Assembly (NCBI GenBank): GCA_902793335.1
Contig: CADBCZ010000015.1
Coordinates: 1 to 56,056 of the forward strand
Length of the DNA stretch: 56,056 bases
Direction of reading: 5' to 3'
Source of the DNA: an uncultured Lachnospiraceae bacterium
Lineage (GTDB): Bacteria; Bacillota; Clostridia; Lachnospirales; Lachnospiraceae
The notes beneath the pieces were generated by a model. It saw nothing but the letters and a program-made list of their open reading frames with translations. It was not told where the DNA came from and searched no databases. How positions within the stretch are numbered: position 1 is the first letter of the stretch; every line of letters begins with the position of its first letter. This document shows positions 7,671-14,791 of this stretch, one piece after another. Both the position numbers and the translations under genes were made by a program.

Positions 7671-9171
7671 ATATAAATCCTTTCGGTGCAGATGTGCATC
7701 CAAATATTCCAATCAGTAAAAACAATGTAATGTAGACTGCTGCCGCAACCGGTACCGGAAGCGAGCGTACCTTCTCTGAAACATTTACTCCCCTCTCCTT
7801 TAAGATACCGACAGTTACCATAAAGATACACCCTATTGCTATGATAAGCAGTGCCTGTGGAACGTATTCCGTCCCGCCTCTTCCGGCAGCGATAGCAAAA
7901 ACCTGTGACCAGTCAAGGTGAGTAAATGCCTGCTTTACCAGGTGATTGCCTTGTGTGAGTGTATCCGATCGGTCATAGAACCAGCGAAGATTAACGATTA
8001 TATAGGTTCTTATGATCTGGAATGCATTGTACCAGCGCTCTTTTCCGGATATATGTAAGGCTTTTTTCCAGTTCCTATATGTTCCGCCCATCAGTTCACT
8101 AAATGCAATGATACCACCGTTAAGCAGTCCATAGACAACATATTTCCAGCTTGCACCGTGCCAGATTCCAACCAGAAAGAATACGATAAAATCCGCAAGT
8201 GCTATCGGAATTATACGTCCCATTTTCTTCCCGAATTTCTTTCTTGACCAGCTTGAGAACTTGGTCATCCAACCGGATAAAGTAATCGGGTAGAACACAT
8301 AGTTCATCATCCATTCGCCAAGCGATATATGCCAGCGTTTCCAGAAGTCAGCCATAGACTTTGCGAGATAGGGCTGGCGGAAATTCTCTTCCATCTCGAT
8401 GCCGAAGAGATTGCCGATTCCGATTACTACATCGATACCGCCTGAAAAGTCGGCGTATAACTGGATTCCGTAAAATACAAGTCCGAGCAGGACAATGCCG
8501 TTATAAGTGTCGGGATCGTCCCATATAGCATCTGCAAAAATGCCCGCCCAGTCGGCTATTATCATTTTCTTGACATATCCCCATATTATACGCGATAATC
8601 CTTTGGTTATGGATTCCCACGAGAACTTATGCGGAGTGATAAGCTGCGGTGCTAATTTGTTATAGTTACCTATCGGGCCCTGCATGAGCTGTGGAAAGAA
8701 GGATATGAAAAGAGCGAATTTGAAGAAGTTCTTCTCTGCCTTTGCCTTTTTCCAATATACGTCCAACAGATAACCTATCGACATAAAGGTATAGAAGGAA
8801 ATTCCCAGAGGAAAAAGTATAGTTACACCCGGGATATTAAGCCTGCATACCGTGTTCAGAATATCTGTAAAGAAGTCAATATATTTGACTATAAAAAGCA
8901 TAAGAAAGCCGAGGATAACACCTAGGGTTACCACCCGTTTCAAGGTCTTAGCGGGTGCATTCTTTTCCTGTAAATGGTCGATGGCAAGTCCAAACAGCCA
9001 TACGACAATCGTTGAATACAGGATGAATATCAGGTAACGTGCTCCTCCCGCAAGATAATAGGTATAGCTAAAAATCAGAAGGACAATCCATCTGAGTTTT
9101 TGTGGTGCTATGTAGTAGCATAAAACTGCTGCTAAAACAAAAATTATAAATATATTTGAAATTAGTGACAA
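7657..9171 (-). CDS. MBOAT-family O-acyltransferase, DltB/AlgI-like, 504 aa
   Basis: Polytopic membrane protein with about 11 hydrophobic segments. The MBOAT signature GIWHGASWKY holds the likely catalytic His338, and the FWKRWHISLGEWM block is typical of the DltB/AlgI branch. It should take the aminoacyl group from the carrier protein and transfer it across the membrane. I chose TTG at 9169-9171 (MSLISNIF) because GGAGAGGG lies 5-6 bases upstream and because an upstream reading start would fall inside the -35 box. It is the first gene of the minus-strand operon 9171-3115. Confidence 0.85.
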   Translation of the reverse strand: MSLISNIFIIFVLAAVLCYYIAPQKLRWIVLLIFSYTYYLAGGARYLIFILYSTIVVWLFGLAIDHLQEKNAPAKTLKRVVTLGVILGFLMLFIVKYIDFFTDILNTVCRLNIPGVTILFPLGISFYTFMSIGYLLDVYWKKAKAEKNFFKFALFISFFPQLMQGPIGNYNKLAPQLITPHKFSWESITKGLSRIIWGYVKKMIIADWAGIFADAIWDDPDTYNGIVLLGLVFYGIQLYADFSGGIDVVIGIGNLFGIEMEENFRQPYLAKSMADFWKRWHISLGEWMMNYVFYPITLSGWMTKFSSWSRKKFGKKMGRIIPIALADFIVFFLVGIWHGASWKYVVYGLLNGGIIAFSELMGGTYRNWKKALHISGKERWYNAFQIIRTYIIVNLRWFYDRSDTLTQGNHLVKQAFTHLDWSQVFAIAAGRGGTEYVPQALLIIAIGCIFMVTVGILKERGVNVSEKVRSLPVPVAAAVYITLFLLIGIFGCTSAPKGFIYAQF

Positions 9172-9202
9172 TGTTCCCTCTCCGTTAAAAAAATATGAAT
9201 TT

Positions 9203-9231
9203 ATTATACTACTTTTGACAATTATATACAA
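9203..9231 (-). promoter_or_regulatory. promoter of the first Dlt-like operon
   Basis: Read on the minus strand, TTGTAT (9231-9226), a 17-base spacer and TATAAT (9208-9203) stand 32 bases before the TTG start of the MBOAT gene. This supports the downstream start codon. Confidence 0.7.
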
Positions 9232-9390
9232 GATATTTCCCTTGTGAGGAACGCTGTAGAGGAATAAAATAAAAGGTGGTAATCTTTTGGTATTTAATTT
9301 ATAATGGGATACAGAGCCGTAGGGGTTACGAGGTGTTGTGACGTCTCAAATATCATTTAATTAAAAAAACCGGGAAGAAGGACTGAAATT
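9232..9390 (+). other. divergent intergenic region with TATAAT and a structured leader
   Basis: A TATAAT near 9299-9304 on the plus strand probably drives the secreted transglutaminase-like gene; no good -35 box is visible. The leader contains a short CGTA-GGGGT-TACG hairpin. I see no riboswitch consensus. Confidence 0.35.
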
Positions 9391-10185
9391 ATGAAATATA
9401 TAAAATGGTTGTTTATTGGGATTGCATTTATCAATATATGTGTGTTGGGGTTAAATAGTTCATTATGTGTTGCAAAACACAAAGAAGGCTGGACTATGAA
9501 TAAGAAGGGAAGAGTCTTCTACTATGATGAAAATGGGGAGAAAGTAAAGAACGGAAAGGTTCAAATAGGTAAGAAGTTCTATTGCTTTGACGAGAATGGT
9601 ATGCAACGTGTGGGATGGGTGAAATGCAAGAACCGCTATTGCTATTTCAAAATAGGGCCTAAGAAAAAGGGATATCTTGTATGTGGTAAAACGATTAATG
9701 GCATCAAGATAAATGACAAAGGCTATGCGGTTGACAATAAGGATAAGGCGCGACTTCTTGCAGAGGCGAATAAGATTGTATTTGATATTACGAATTTCAA
9801 GATGAGTAAGAATGAGAAATATAAAGCATGTTTCTTATATATGAGAGATAAGATTGAGTGGAGAAATCTGACCGGTTTTAAATCAGATATTGATAAATGG
9901 GATATGTATTATGCGTCATACGCAATATATAAGGGATACGGTGACTGCTATACAGGCGGTTGCGGATTTGCTTATCTGGCTGCGGCAGCGGGAGCCAAGA
10001 AGGTGTACGCAATCTCTTCAGGTGGACATGGCTGGGCAGAAATAGACGGAAAATACTATGATCCAAACTGGTCATGGGTTTCCAAAGATGTAGACAAGTA
10101 TTTTGCGGTTACGAAAGATCAGAGCGGCAGAGGCGGAAGACCTTCCTATGCAAGTCACAGGGAATATGTAAAAAGAGTGGATTGA
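9391..10185 (+). CDS. secreted transglutaminase-like protein with wall-binding repeats, 264 aa
   Basis: The signal peptide (residues 1-28) is followed by glucan-binding-like repeats (GWTMNKKGRVFYYDENGEK, KKFYCFDENGMQRVGW, about 33-115) and a transglutaminase-like domain with Cys186 in GDCYTGGC, His213 in GGHGW and Asp224 in YDPNW. A second Cys (191) lies five residues on. The gene is divergent from the first Dlt-like operon and has the same architecture as the protein at 3115, so the aminoacylation locus is flanked by two such enzymes. It is probably exported and wall-bound; whether it cross-links, cleaves, or is a structural relic is not known. Confidence 0.8.
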   Translation: MKYIKWLFIGIAFINICVLGLNSSLCVAKHKEGWTMNKKGRVFYYDENGEKVKNGKVQIGKKFYCFDENGMQRVGWVKCKNRYCYFKIGPKKKGYLVCGKTINGIKINDKGYAVDNKDKARLLAEANKIVFDITNFKMSKNEKYKACFLYMRDKIEWRNLTGFKSDIDKWDMYYASYAIYKGYGDCYTGGCGFAYLAAAAGAKKVYAISSGGHGWAEIDGKYYDPNWSWVSKDVDKYFAVTKDQSGRGGRPSYASHREYVKRVD

Positions 10186-10252
10186 TTGCAAGGACTATTA
10201 CAGGACATGTTGTAGGACGCAAGAAAACGAAATATACCAATGCTAAAATGTA

Positions 10253-10290
10253 AAAAAATACTCAGCGGATTATTCTGCTGAGTATTTTTT
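10253..10290. terminator. bidirectional terminator between convergent genes
   Basis: A perfect 14-bp stem (10253-10266 with 10277-10290) has A6 and T6 ends. It overlaps the last codons of the minus-strand DtxR-family gene and serves both directions. Confidence 0.88.
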
Positions 10291-10644
10291 CATATGATTC
10301 TTGATTGCTTCAAATGTCGTATCACTTATGTAATGCTCAACACGACAGGCATCCTCTGCAGCTGTCTCTTCGTCTACGCCTAGTAGTGTGAACATTTTTG
10401 TAAGAACGGTGTGGCGTTCGTATATGCGCTTTGCAAGTATATTACCGGCTTCAGAAAGCCTGATAAATCCTTCCTTGTCTTTTTTGATAAGTCCCTCTTC
10501 CTTGAGGAGTCCCAAAGCACGACTTACAGACGGTTTCGAATATCCCATATATTCACCGATATCTATTGCTCGAACTTCGGTTGATTTTTGTGAAAGAACA
10601 TATATAGTTTCGAGATACATTTCTCCGGATTCCTGTAATGCCAT
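10270..10644 (-). CDS. DtxR/MntR-family metal-dependent regulator, 124 aa
   Basis: The start is the ATG at 10642-10644 (MALQESGEMYLETI) with AAGGAG nine bases upstream. An N-terminal winged helix (SGEMYLETIYVL ... VRAIDIGEYMGYSKPSVSRALGLLKEEGLI) is followed by the helical metal-binding and dimerisation domain (ERHTVLTKMFTLLGVDEETAAEDACRVEHYIS). There is no C-terminal SH3 or FeoA domain, so it is an MntR-length protein. Its ligand (Mn or Fe) cannot be told from sequence alone. DtxR proteins bind GTTAG/CTAAC-type half sites, and the window has at least eight GTTAGC-N4-GCTAAC sites on metal-transport promoters, so this is the natural candidate repressor. It is a single gene. Confidence 0.85.
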   Translation of the reverse strand: MALQESGEMYLETIYVLSQKSTEVRAIDIGEYMGYSKPSVSRALGLLKEEGLIKKDKEGFIRLSEAGNILAKRIYERHTVLTKMFTLLGVDEETAAEDACRVEHYISDTTFEAIKNHMKKYSAE

Positions 10645-10778
10645 AGAACTATTCTCCTTTATGTTTATAGTTAGATTATAATTACTATATTTTATCATGA
10701 ATGGAATATAATATCAAATACTTGTAACAATACATTGAAAATGTCAAAAAATAATGTTGATTATATTGTGGAGAGGTT

Positions 10779-10882
10779 GTATAATCTCCCTGAAAAAGGG
10801 GAGCTGAACGTGATTTGGCTGAGAACAGACTGTATTGTCTGGACCCGTAACCTGATTTGGATAATGCCAACGTAGGGATATA
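10779..10882 (+). ncRNA. TPP riboswitch (THI element)
   Basis: The conserved blocks are all present in order: GGGGAGC (10798-10804), GGCTGAGA (10817-10824), ACCCGT (10843-10848), CCTGAT and GGATAATGCC (10851-10868), then CGTAGGGA. P1 can form between GTATA...TCCCT (10779-10791) and AGGGATATAC (10873-10882). It controls the thiM-thiE-HAD-thiD operon in response to thiamin pyrophosphate. Confidence 0.96.
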
Positions 10883-10889
10883 CTGATGC

Positions 10890-10940
10890 ATAACGGCAGA
10901 AGTGTCTTTTTTTGGCATTTTTGCCGTTATTTTACTTTGA
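10890..10940 (+). terminator. probable expression-platform hairpin of the TPP riboswitch
   Basis: TAACGGCA (10891-10898) pairs with TGCCGTTA (10922-10929), followed by TTTTACTTT. It lies directly after the aptamer and about 140 bases before thiM, as expected for transcription attenuation. The loop is U-rich, so an alternative fold is possible. Confidence 0.5.
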
Positions 10941-11072
10941 AAGTCCAAGAAGCGGCGCTTAGCATAGTCGTTTACTTTATAGACTACCTTAGTTATATAT
11001 ACGGAAAAATGCTTTATGCAAATCATGATTACGAAAAGTTTAGCAGCTCCCATACAGGAAGGAGAATAAAAA

Positions 11073-11894
11073 ATGCTAGGAAAGTGTTTGGAAAATGTCA
11101 GAGCAAATGGTCCGCTAGTACATAACATCACAAATTATGTCACAGTAAATGATGTTGCAAATGTACTTCTTGCCTGTGGAGGAAGTCCGATAATGTCGGA
11201 TGAACCTGAGGATGTAGAAGACATAACTGCTATATGCGGAGGTCTTAACATTAATATCGGAACTCTCAATAAGAATTCGATAGAGGGAATGTTTAAGGCC
11301 GGTAAAAAGGCAATAGAACTTGGACATATAGTTTTACTTGATCCTGTTGGAGCAGGCGCATCAAAGCTTCGTACGGATACTGCGGTAAAACTGATGGATG
11401 AGATACATTTTTCGTGTATCAGAGGTAATATTTCTGAGATTAAGACGCTTTCTCTTGGAAGCGGAACTACAAAGGGAGTAGATGCAGATGTCGCAGACAC
11501 GGTTACGGAGGAGTCGCTGGATACAGCTATAAGATTTGTTAAAGATTTTGCAAAAAAAACGGATGCAGTGGTAGCTGTTACCGGAGCCATTGATCTGGTG
11601 AGTGATGGAGAAAGATGTTTTGTAATAAGAAATGGTCGTCCTGAAATGGGTAAGATTACAGGTACAGGGTGCCAGCTTTCAGGTCTTGCCACCGCATTTT
11701 TAGTGGCTAATTCTGATAACAGACTGGAGGCTGTTGCTGCAGCGGTATGTACCATGGGGCTTGCAGGAGAGATTGGATGGTCTAATATGAAAAATGGTGA
11801 CGGTAATTCAACTTATCGCAATCGTATAATAGACGCTATATACAATATGGATGGAGAAACGCTAGATAAGGGAGCTAAGTATGAAATTAGATAA
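11073..11894 (+). CDS. thiM: hydroxyethylthiazole kinase, 273 aa
   Basis: Phosphorylates 4-methyl-5-(2-hydroxyethyl)thiazole with ATP in thiamin salvage. Typical ThiM blocks are PLVHNITNYVTVNDVANVLLA (residues 14-34), GGSPIMSDEPEDVED, LLDPVGAGAS, and the C-terminal TGTGCQLSG with the catalytic Cys. Length is normal (about 265-275). The ATG follows AAGGAGAATAAAAA. It is the first gene after the TPP riboswitch and overlaps thiE by 14 bases. With thiE and thiD but no thiC or thiG in the window, the operon points to salvage rather than full synthesis; other thi genes could lie elsewhere. Confidence 0.95.
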   Translation: MLGKCLENVRANGPLVHNITNYVTVNDVANVLLACGGSPIMSDEPEDVEDITAICGGLNINIGTLNKNSIEGMFKAGKKAIELGHIVLLDPVGAGASKLRTDTAVKLMDEIHFSCIRGNISEIKTLSLGSGTTKGVDADVADTVTEESLDTAIRFVKDFAKKTDAVVAVTGAIDLVSDGERCFVIRNGRPEMGKITGTGCQLSGLATAFLVANSDNRLEAVAAAVCTMGLAGEIGWSNMKNGDGNSTYRNRIIDAIYNMDGETLDKGAKYEIR

Positions 11895-12522
11895 TAAGGA
11901 TTTGCTGTTATATGCAGTTACAGACAGACATTGGTTAGAGGGCAGGACTCTGTATGAGGTAGTTAAAGAAAGTCTGGATGGCGGGGCTACATTTATCCAG
12001 TTAAGAGAAAAAAATCTGGATCATGATGCGTTCCTTGACGAAGCCAGGGAGATAAAAAGGCTGTGTTCTGAATATAAGGTTCCTTTTGTTATAAATGATG
12101 ATGTTGACATAGCTATGGAGATAGATGCCGATGGAGTGCATGTAGGTCAGAGTGATATGGAAGCCGGTGATGTTAGGCAGAAGCTTGGACCGGATAAAAT
12201 AATTGGTGTGTCGGCACAGACTGTTGAGCAGGCAATACTTGCAGAAAAAAGAGGGGCAGATTATCTGGGAGTTGGAGCTGTGTTCCCTACGGGTTCCAAA
12301 GATGATGCAATTGATGTATCCCATGATACTCTTAAAGAAATATGTGATGCGGTTAGTATTCCTGTAATAGCCATAGGAGGAATCACGATAGAGAATATTC
12401 CAAAGCTTGCACAGACAGGGATTGTAGGGATAGCTGTGATAAGTGCAATATATGGTGCAAAGGACATAGTTGAGGCGACGAGGAAACTGAAAAATGTGAC
12501 CGGGGATATGGTTTTACGTTAA
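11881..12522 (+). CDS. thiE: thiamin-phosphate synthase, 213 aa
   Basis: Joins hydroxymethylpyrimidine diphosphate and thiazole phosphate to thiamin monophosphate. It is a TIM-barrel protein with the family blocks YAVTDRHWL (11-19), GGATFIQLREKN (34-45), VPFVINDDVDIAMEIDADGVHVGQSD (64-89), DYLGVGAVFPTGSK (132-145) and PVIAIGGI. Length is standard. The start overlaps the end of thiM, indicating translational coupling. It is controlled by the upstream TPP riboswitch. Confidence 0.95.
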   Translation: MKLDNKDLLLYAVTDRHWLEGRTLYEVVKESLDGGATFIQLREKNLDHDAFLDEAREIKRLCSEYKVPFVINDDVDIAMEIDADGVHVGQSDMEAGDVRQKLGPDKIIGVSAQTVEQAILAEKRGADYLGVGAVFPTGSKDDAIDVSHDTLKEICDAVSIPVIAIGGITIENIPKLAQTGIVGIAVISAIYGAKDIVEATRKLKNVTGDMVLR

Positions 12523-12540
12523 ATAATAAGGATGGAAGAG

Positions 12541-13206
12541 ATGATAAAAGGAGTAATATTTGATATAGACGGTGTCATTCTGGATTCCATGAGTATATGG
12601 AACGATCTCGGGGCTCGATATCTGAAAAGTATTGGAAAAAAGCCCGAAAAAGGGTTGAATAACATACTTTTTTCTATGAGTATGGAACAGGGAGCCGATT
12701 ACTTAAAAGACAGATATGATATAGATAAACCTACTGTTGATATTCTTAATGGAATCAGTTTGATGCTTCAGAATTATTACTTTGATGAGGTGCTCGCCAA
12801 ACCGGGAGTAGTAGAACTGCTTGGTTTTTTGAAAGGCAAGGGTATACAGATAACAGCTGCCACCTCAAGTCCTCGTATCCATGTGGAAACGGCTCTTGAC
12901 AGAAACAATATTCTGAGTTTTTTTGACAGCATTTATACCACAGGTGAAATTGGAATAAGTAAACATGAGCCTGATATATACAATAAAGCAGCGGAGTGTA
13001 TGAAGCTAAATACCGGGGAAGTTATAGTTGTGGAAGATTCGTTATATGCTTTAAAAACCGCGAAGAAAGCGGGATATATATCTGTTGGAGTGTATGACAG
13101 GGATGGAGAAACAGATCAGAGGGGCGTTGAGGAAGTCAGTGATCTGTATGCGATGGAAATAAAAGACATTATCAGTAACTGGGATAATTTAAATGAAGGA
13201 AGGTGA
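12541..13206 (+). CDS. HAD-family phosphatase in the thiamin operon, 221 aa
   Basis: The start is set at the ATG at 12541 (MIKGVIFDIDG), because the ATG at 12532 overlaps the AAGGATGGA ribosome site. HAD motif I is FDIDGVILDS (residues 5-14), motif II lies in TAATSSP, and motif IV is VVEDSLYAL with acidic residues. The cap is of the beta-phosphoglucomutase-like subclass. Its place between thiE and thiD suggests it dephosphorylates a thiamin intermediate (thiamin monophosphate or HMP phosphate), a role held by HAD enzymes in organisms lacking other phosphatases. That is inference from context; the family itself is broad. Confidence 0.8.
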   Translation: MIKGVIFDIDGVILDSMSIWNDLGARYLKSIGKKPEKGLNNILFSMSMEQGADYLKDRYDIDKPTVDILNGISLMLQNYYFDEVLAKPGVVELLGFLKGKGIQITAATSSPRIHVETALDRNNILSFFDSIYTTGEIGISKHEPDIYNKAAECMKLNTGEVIVVEDSLYALKTAKKAGYISVGVYDRDGETDQRGVEEVSDLYAMEIKDIISNWDNLNEGR

Positions 13207-13211
13207 ATTAT

Positions 13212-13994
13212 ATGAATACTGCTTTGACGATAGCCGGAAGTGATTCCAGTGGCGGGGCAGGAATACAGGCGGATATTAAAACCATGACAGCAAATGGGGT
13301 ATATGGAATGAGTGCGATTACGGCACTCACTGCACAGAATACTCTCGGAGTGACAGGGATTATGGAGGTGACTCCGGTATTTCTGGCTCAACAGTTAGAT
13401 GCTGTGTTTAGTGATATTTTTCCGGATGCAGTAAAGACCGGCATGGTTTCATCAAGTGAACTTATACGTGTCATTTCAGAAAAGATAAAAGAATACAAAG
13501 CAATCAACATTGTTGTTGATCCTGTAATGGTTGCGACCAGCGGAGCCAAACTGATAAGCGATGATGCAATTGTAACGTTAAAGGAATATCTTCTTCCTTT
13601 AGCTACGGTTATTACTCCTAATATTCCGGAGGCGGAAGTCCTTTCGGGAATGACGATTGCCTCAGAGGAAGATATGGAAAAGGCGGCGAAACTGATATAT
13701 GAGACGTTTGGATGCGCAGTTCTTTGTAAGGGAGGTCACAAGGTGAATGATGCAAATGATCTTCTGTATTATAAAGAAGGCTCAAAATGGTTTAACGGAA
13801 AGAGGATCAATAATTCAAATACACATGGTACAGGATGTACACTTTCTAGTGCTATCGCGTCAAATCTTGCAAAAGGTGAATCGCTGGAAGAAGCGGTAAA
13901 AGATGCGAAGGACTATATATCAGAGGCTTTGGCTGCTATGCTTAATCTGGGTAAAGGTAGTGGTCCTCTTGCGCACAACTATGTATTTTTATAA
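13212..13994 (+). CDS. thiD: hydroxymethylpyrimidine/phosphomethylpyrimidine kinase, 260 aa
   Basis: Ribokinase-fold enzyme that phosphorylates HMP and HMP phosphate. Blocks: [19 protein letters not shown] (residues 5-23), [25 protein letters not shown], and the C-terminal [16 protein letters not shown] anion hole with the catalytic Cys region. I chose ATG 13212 over the upstream GTG 13203, which lies in the AAGGAAGG ribosome site; the HAD gene ends at 13206. Last intact gene of the TPP-controlled operon, followed by a decayed tenA. Confidence 0.94.
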   Translation: MNTALTIAGSDSSGGAGIQADIKTMTANGVYGMSAITALTAQNTLGVTGIMEVTPVFLAQQLDAVFSDIFPDAVKTGMVSSSELIRVISEKIKEYKAINIVVDPVMVATSGAKLISDDAIVTLKEYLLPLATVITPNIPEAEVLSGMTIASEEDMEKAAKLIYETFGCAVLCKGGHKVNDANDLLYYKEGSKWFNGKRINNSNTHGTGCTLSSAIASNLAKGESLEEAVKDAKDYISEALAAMLNLGKGSGPLAHNYVFL

Positions 13995-14006
13995 GGAGTT
14001 TTTGAG

Positions 14007-14354
14007 ATGAGTAAACAGAAATTTGATGGATATGCAGATAAATACGACAATGGGGACTCTGGACAAAAGCTTGTTTAAGAATTATATGATACAGAACGTG
14101 AAATTAATACTGTTCATATAGCCAACATGAAAGATATTGGTGTGAGCGACGAGGATATTGAAAACTGTGTAAGAGAACCGGTTATAATTGACTACATTGA
14201 GTCGAATAACACCTGGATTAAAATGGTTGATAAGGCCGCCGGTTGTGTAGGTGAGGAAGAAGCTGTTAAGCTTTGTAAGGTTTTTAAAACTTGTGCGGTA
14301 TATGAAAATTTGTTTTGGGATGCACTGGACAGGAAAAAATGTATTGACTTTTAA
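14007..14354 (+). pseudogene. tenA: remnant of a thiaminase II (tenA) gene, possibly fused to a methyltransferase start
   Basis: One reading frame with an in-frame TAA at 14076. Codons 1-23 (MSKQKFDGYADKYDNGDSGQ) look like the start of a SAM-dependent methyltransferase. After the stop, 14079-14150 (ELYDTEREINTVHIANMKDIGVSDEDIE) resembles the internal TenA helix, and the rest (IIDYIESNNTWIKMVD ... AVYENLFWDAL) the TenA C-terminus, where YExxFWxMA is typical. The middle of TenA, including LxPCxxxY, is missing. It therefore looks like an in-frame deletion plus a stop. The ATG at 14127 could still express 75 residues, but no active site remains. It was probably the fifth gene of the thiamin operon. 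Confidence 0.65.
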
Positions 14355-14380
14355 ATATAAGTGTGATAATTTGAATAATA

Positions 14381-14396
14381 GTTAGATGGTGCTAAC
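14381..14396. promoter_or_regulatory. metal-regulon operator upstream of feoA (variant)
   Basis: GTTAGATGGTGCTAAC is GTTAG-N6-CTAAC. It is preceded by TTTGAATAATA, the same context as the operator at 14741. A promoter with TTGAAT as -35 and TAACCT as -10 would overlap it. Confidence 0.65.
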
Positions 14397-14409
14397 CTAT
14401 GCGCGGATG

Positions 14410-14436
14410 AGGATATTGTAATATCTACAATATCCT
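14410..14436 (+). terminator. hairpin between the thiamin operon and feoA
   Basis: An 11-bp perfect stem AGGATATTGTA/TACAATATCCT has a 5-base loop, followed by TTGATTATT. The U-run is weak, so it is either the terminator of the thiamin operon or a 5'-UTR hairpin of feoA. Confidence 0.5.
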
Positions 14437-14484
14437 TTGATTATTCGTGTTTAATAGTATAAATATAGATTAGAGGTGGGTAAC

Positions 14485-14700
14485 GTGACACTCAACGAGG
14501 CCGAACTTGGAAAAGAATATATCATCAATTCGGTTGATACCGGTGGTGATGATGAGATGGAGAGCTTTCTTTTTTCCCTTGGATGTTACAGCGGTGAGAA
14601 CATAACAGTTGTGGATAAGAAGAGGAATCTTGTGGTTTCCATCAAAGATGCTAGGTATAATATAGATCCTGAGCTTGCATCTGCAATAAATATTGGATGA
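14485..14700 (+). CDS. feoA: FeoA-like protein, 71 aa
   Basis: SH3-like FeoA domain (TLNEAELGKEYIINSVDTGG ... MESFLFSLGCYSGENITVVDKKRNLVVSIKDARYNIDPELA), a cytoplasmic partner of the FeoB ferrous-iron transporter. Start GTG 14485 is preferred to GTG 14476, because GAGGTGGG then sits six bases upstream. Unlike the second feoA it is separated from its feoB by a terminator-like hairpin and a second operator, so the two may be transcribed independently. Confidence 0.78.
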   Translation: MTLNEAELGKEYIINSVDTGGDDEMESFLFSLGCYSGENITVVDKKRNLVVSIKDARYNIDPELASAINIG

Positions 14701-14706
14701 AAATAT

Positions 14707-14732
14707 GTGTCTTAACAGACACTATATTTTTT
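14707..14732 (+). terminator. terminator-like hairpin after feoA
   Basis: GTGTCT (14707-14712) and AGACAC (14717-14722) form a 6-bp stem with a TAAC loop, followed by TATATTTTTT. It separates feoA from the promoter and operator of feoB. Confidence 0.55.
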
Positions 14733-14740
14733 GAATAACG

Positions 14741-14756
14741 GTTAGTTTTAACTAAC
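14741..14756. promoter_or_regulatory. metal-regulon operator upstream of feoB (variant)
   Basis: GTTAGTTTTAACTAAC is a perfect palindrome. It follows TTTTTGAATAAC, nearly the same context as the site at 14381, and is 36 bases before the feoB start. Confidence 0.75.
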
Positions 14757-14791
14757 TGTAGCAATTGATATTATATGAAGGAGGAATCGTT

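Noticed and set aside
3911-9171. Naming the first locus dltABCD and assigning D-alanylation of teichoic acid
   Set aside because: Gene types match, but the carrier has Ser-Ser in place of Asp-Ser, order is different, and the SGNH protein is not clearly DltD; the amino acid cannot be read from sequence.
9300-9350. A riboswitch-like leader (GTAGGGGTTACG) before the secreted transglutaminase-like gene
   Set aside because: It looked at first like the end of a cyclic-di-GMP aptamer, but the other conserved blocks (CACGCA, GGGACGCAAAGCC) are absent.
11135-11755. Long minus-strand open frame opposite thiM
   Set aside because: It has no ribosome site or family motif and lies fully antisense to a clear gene; Ser/Thr/Pro-rich composition is typical of a shadow frame. 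The same holds for the long antisense frames at 2548-2913, 17991-18431, 33660-34145, 41701-42234 and 43350-43892.
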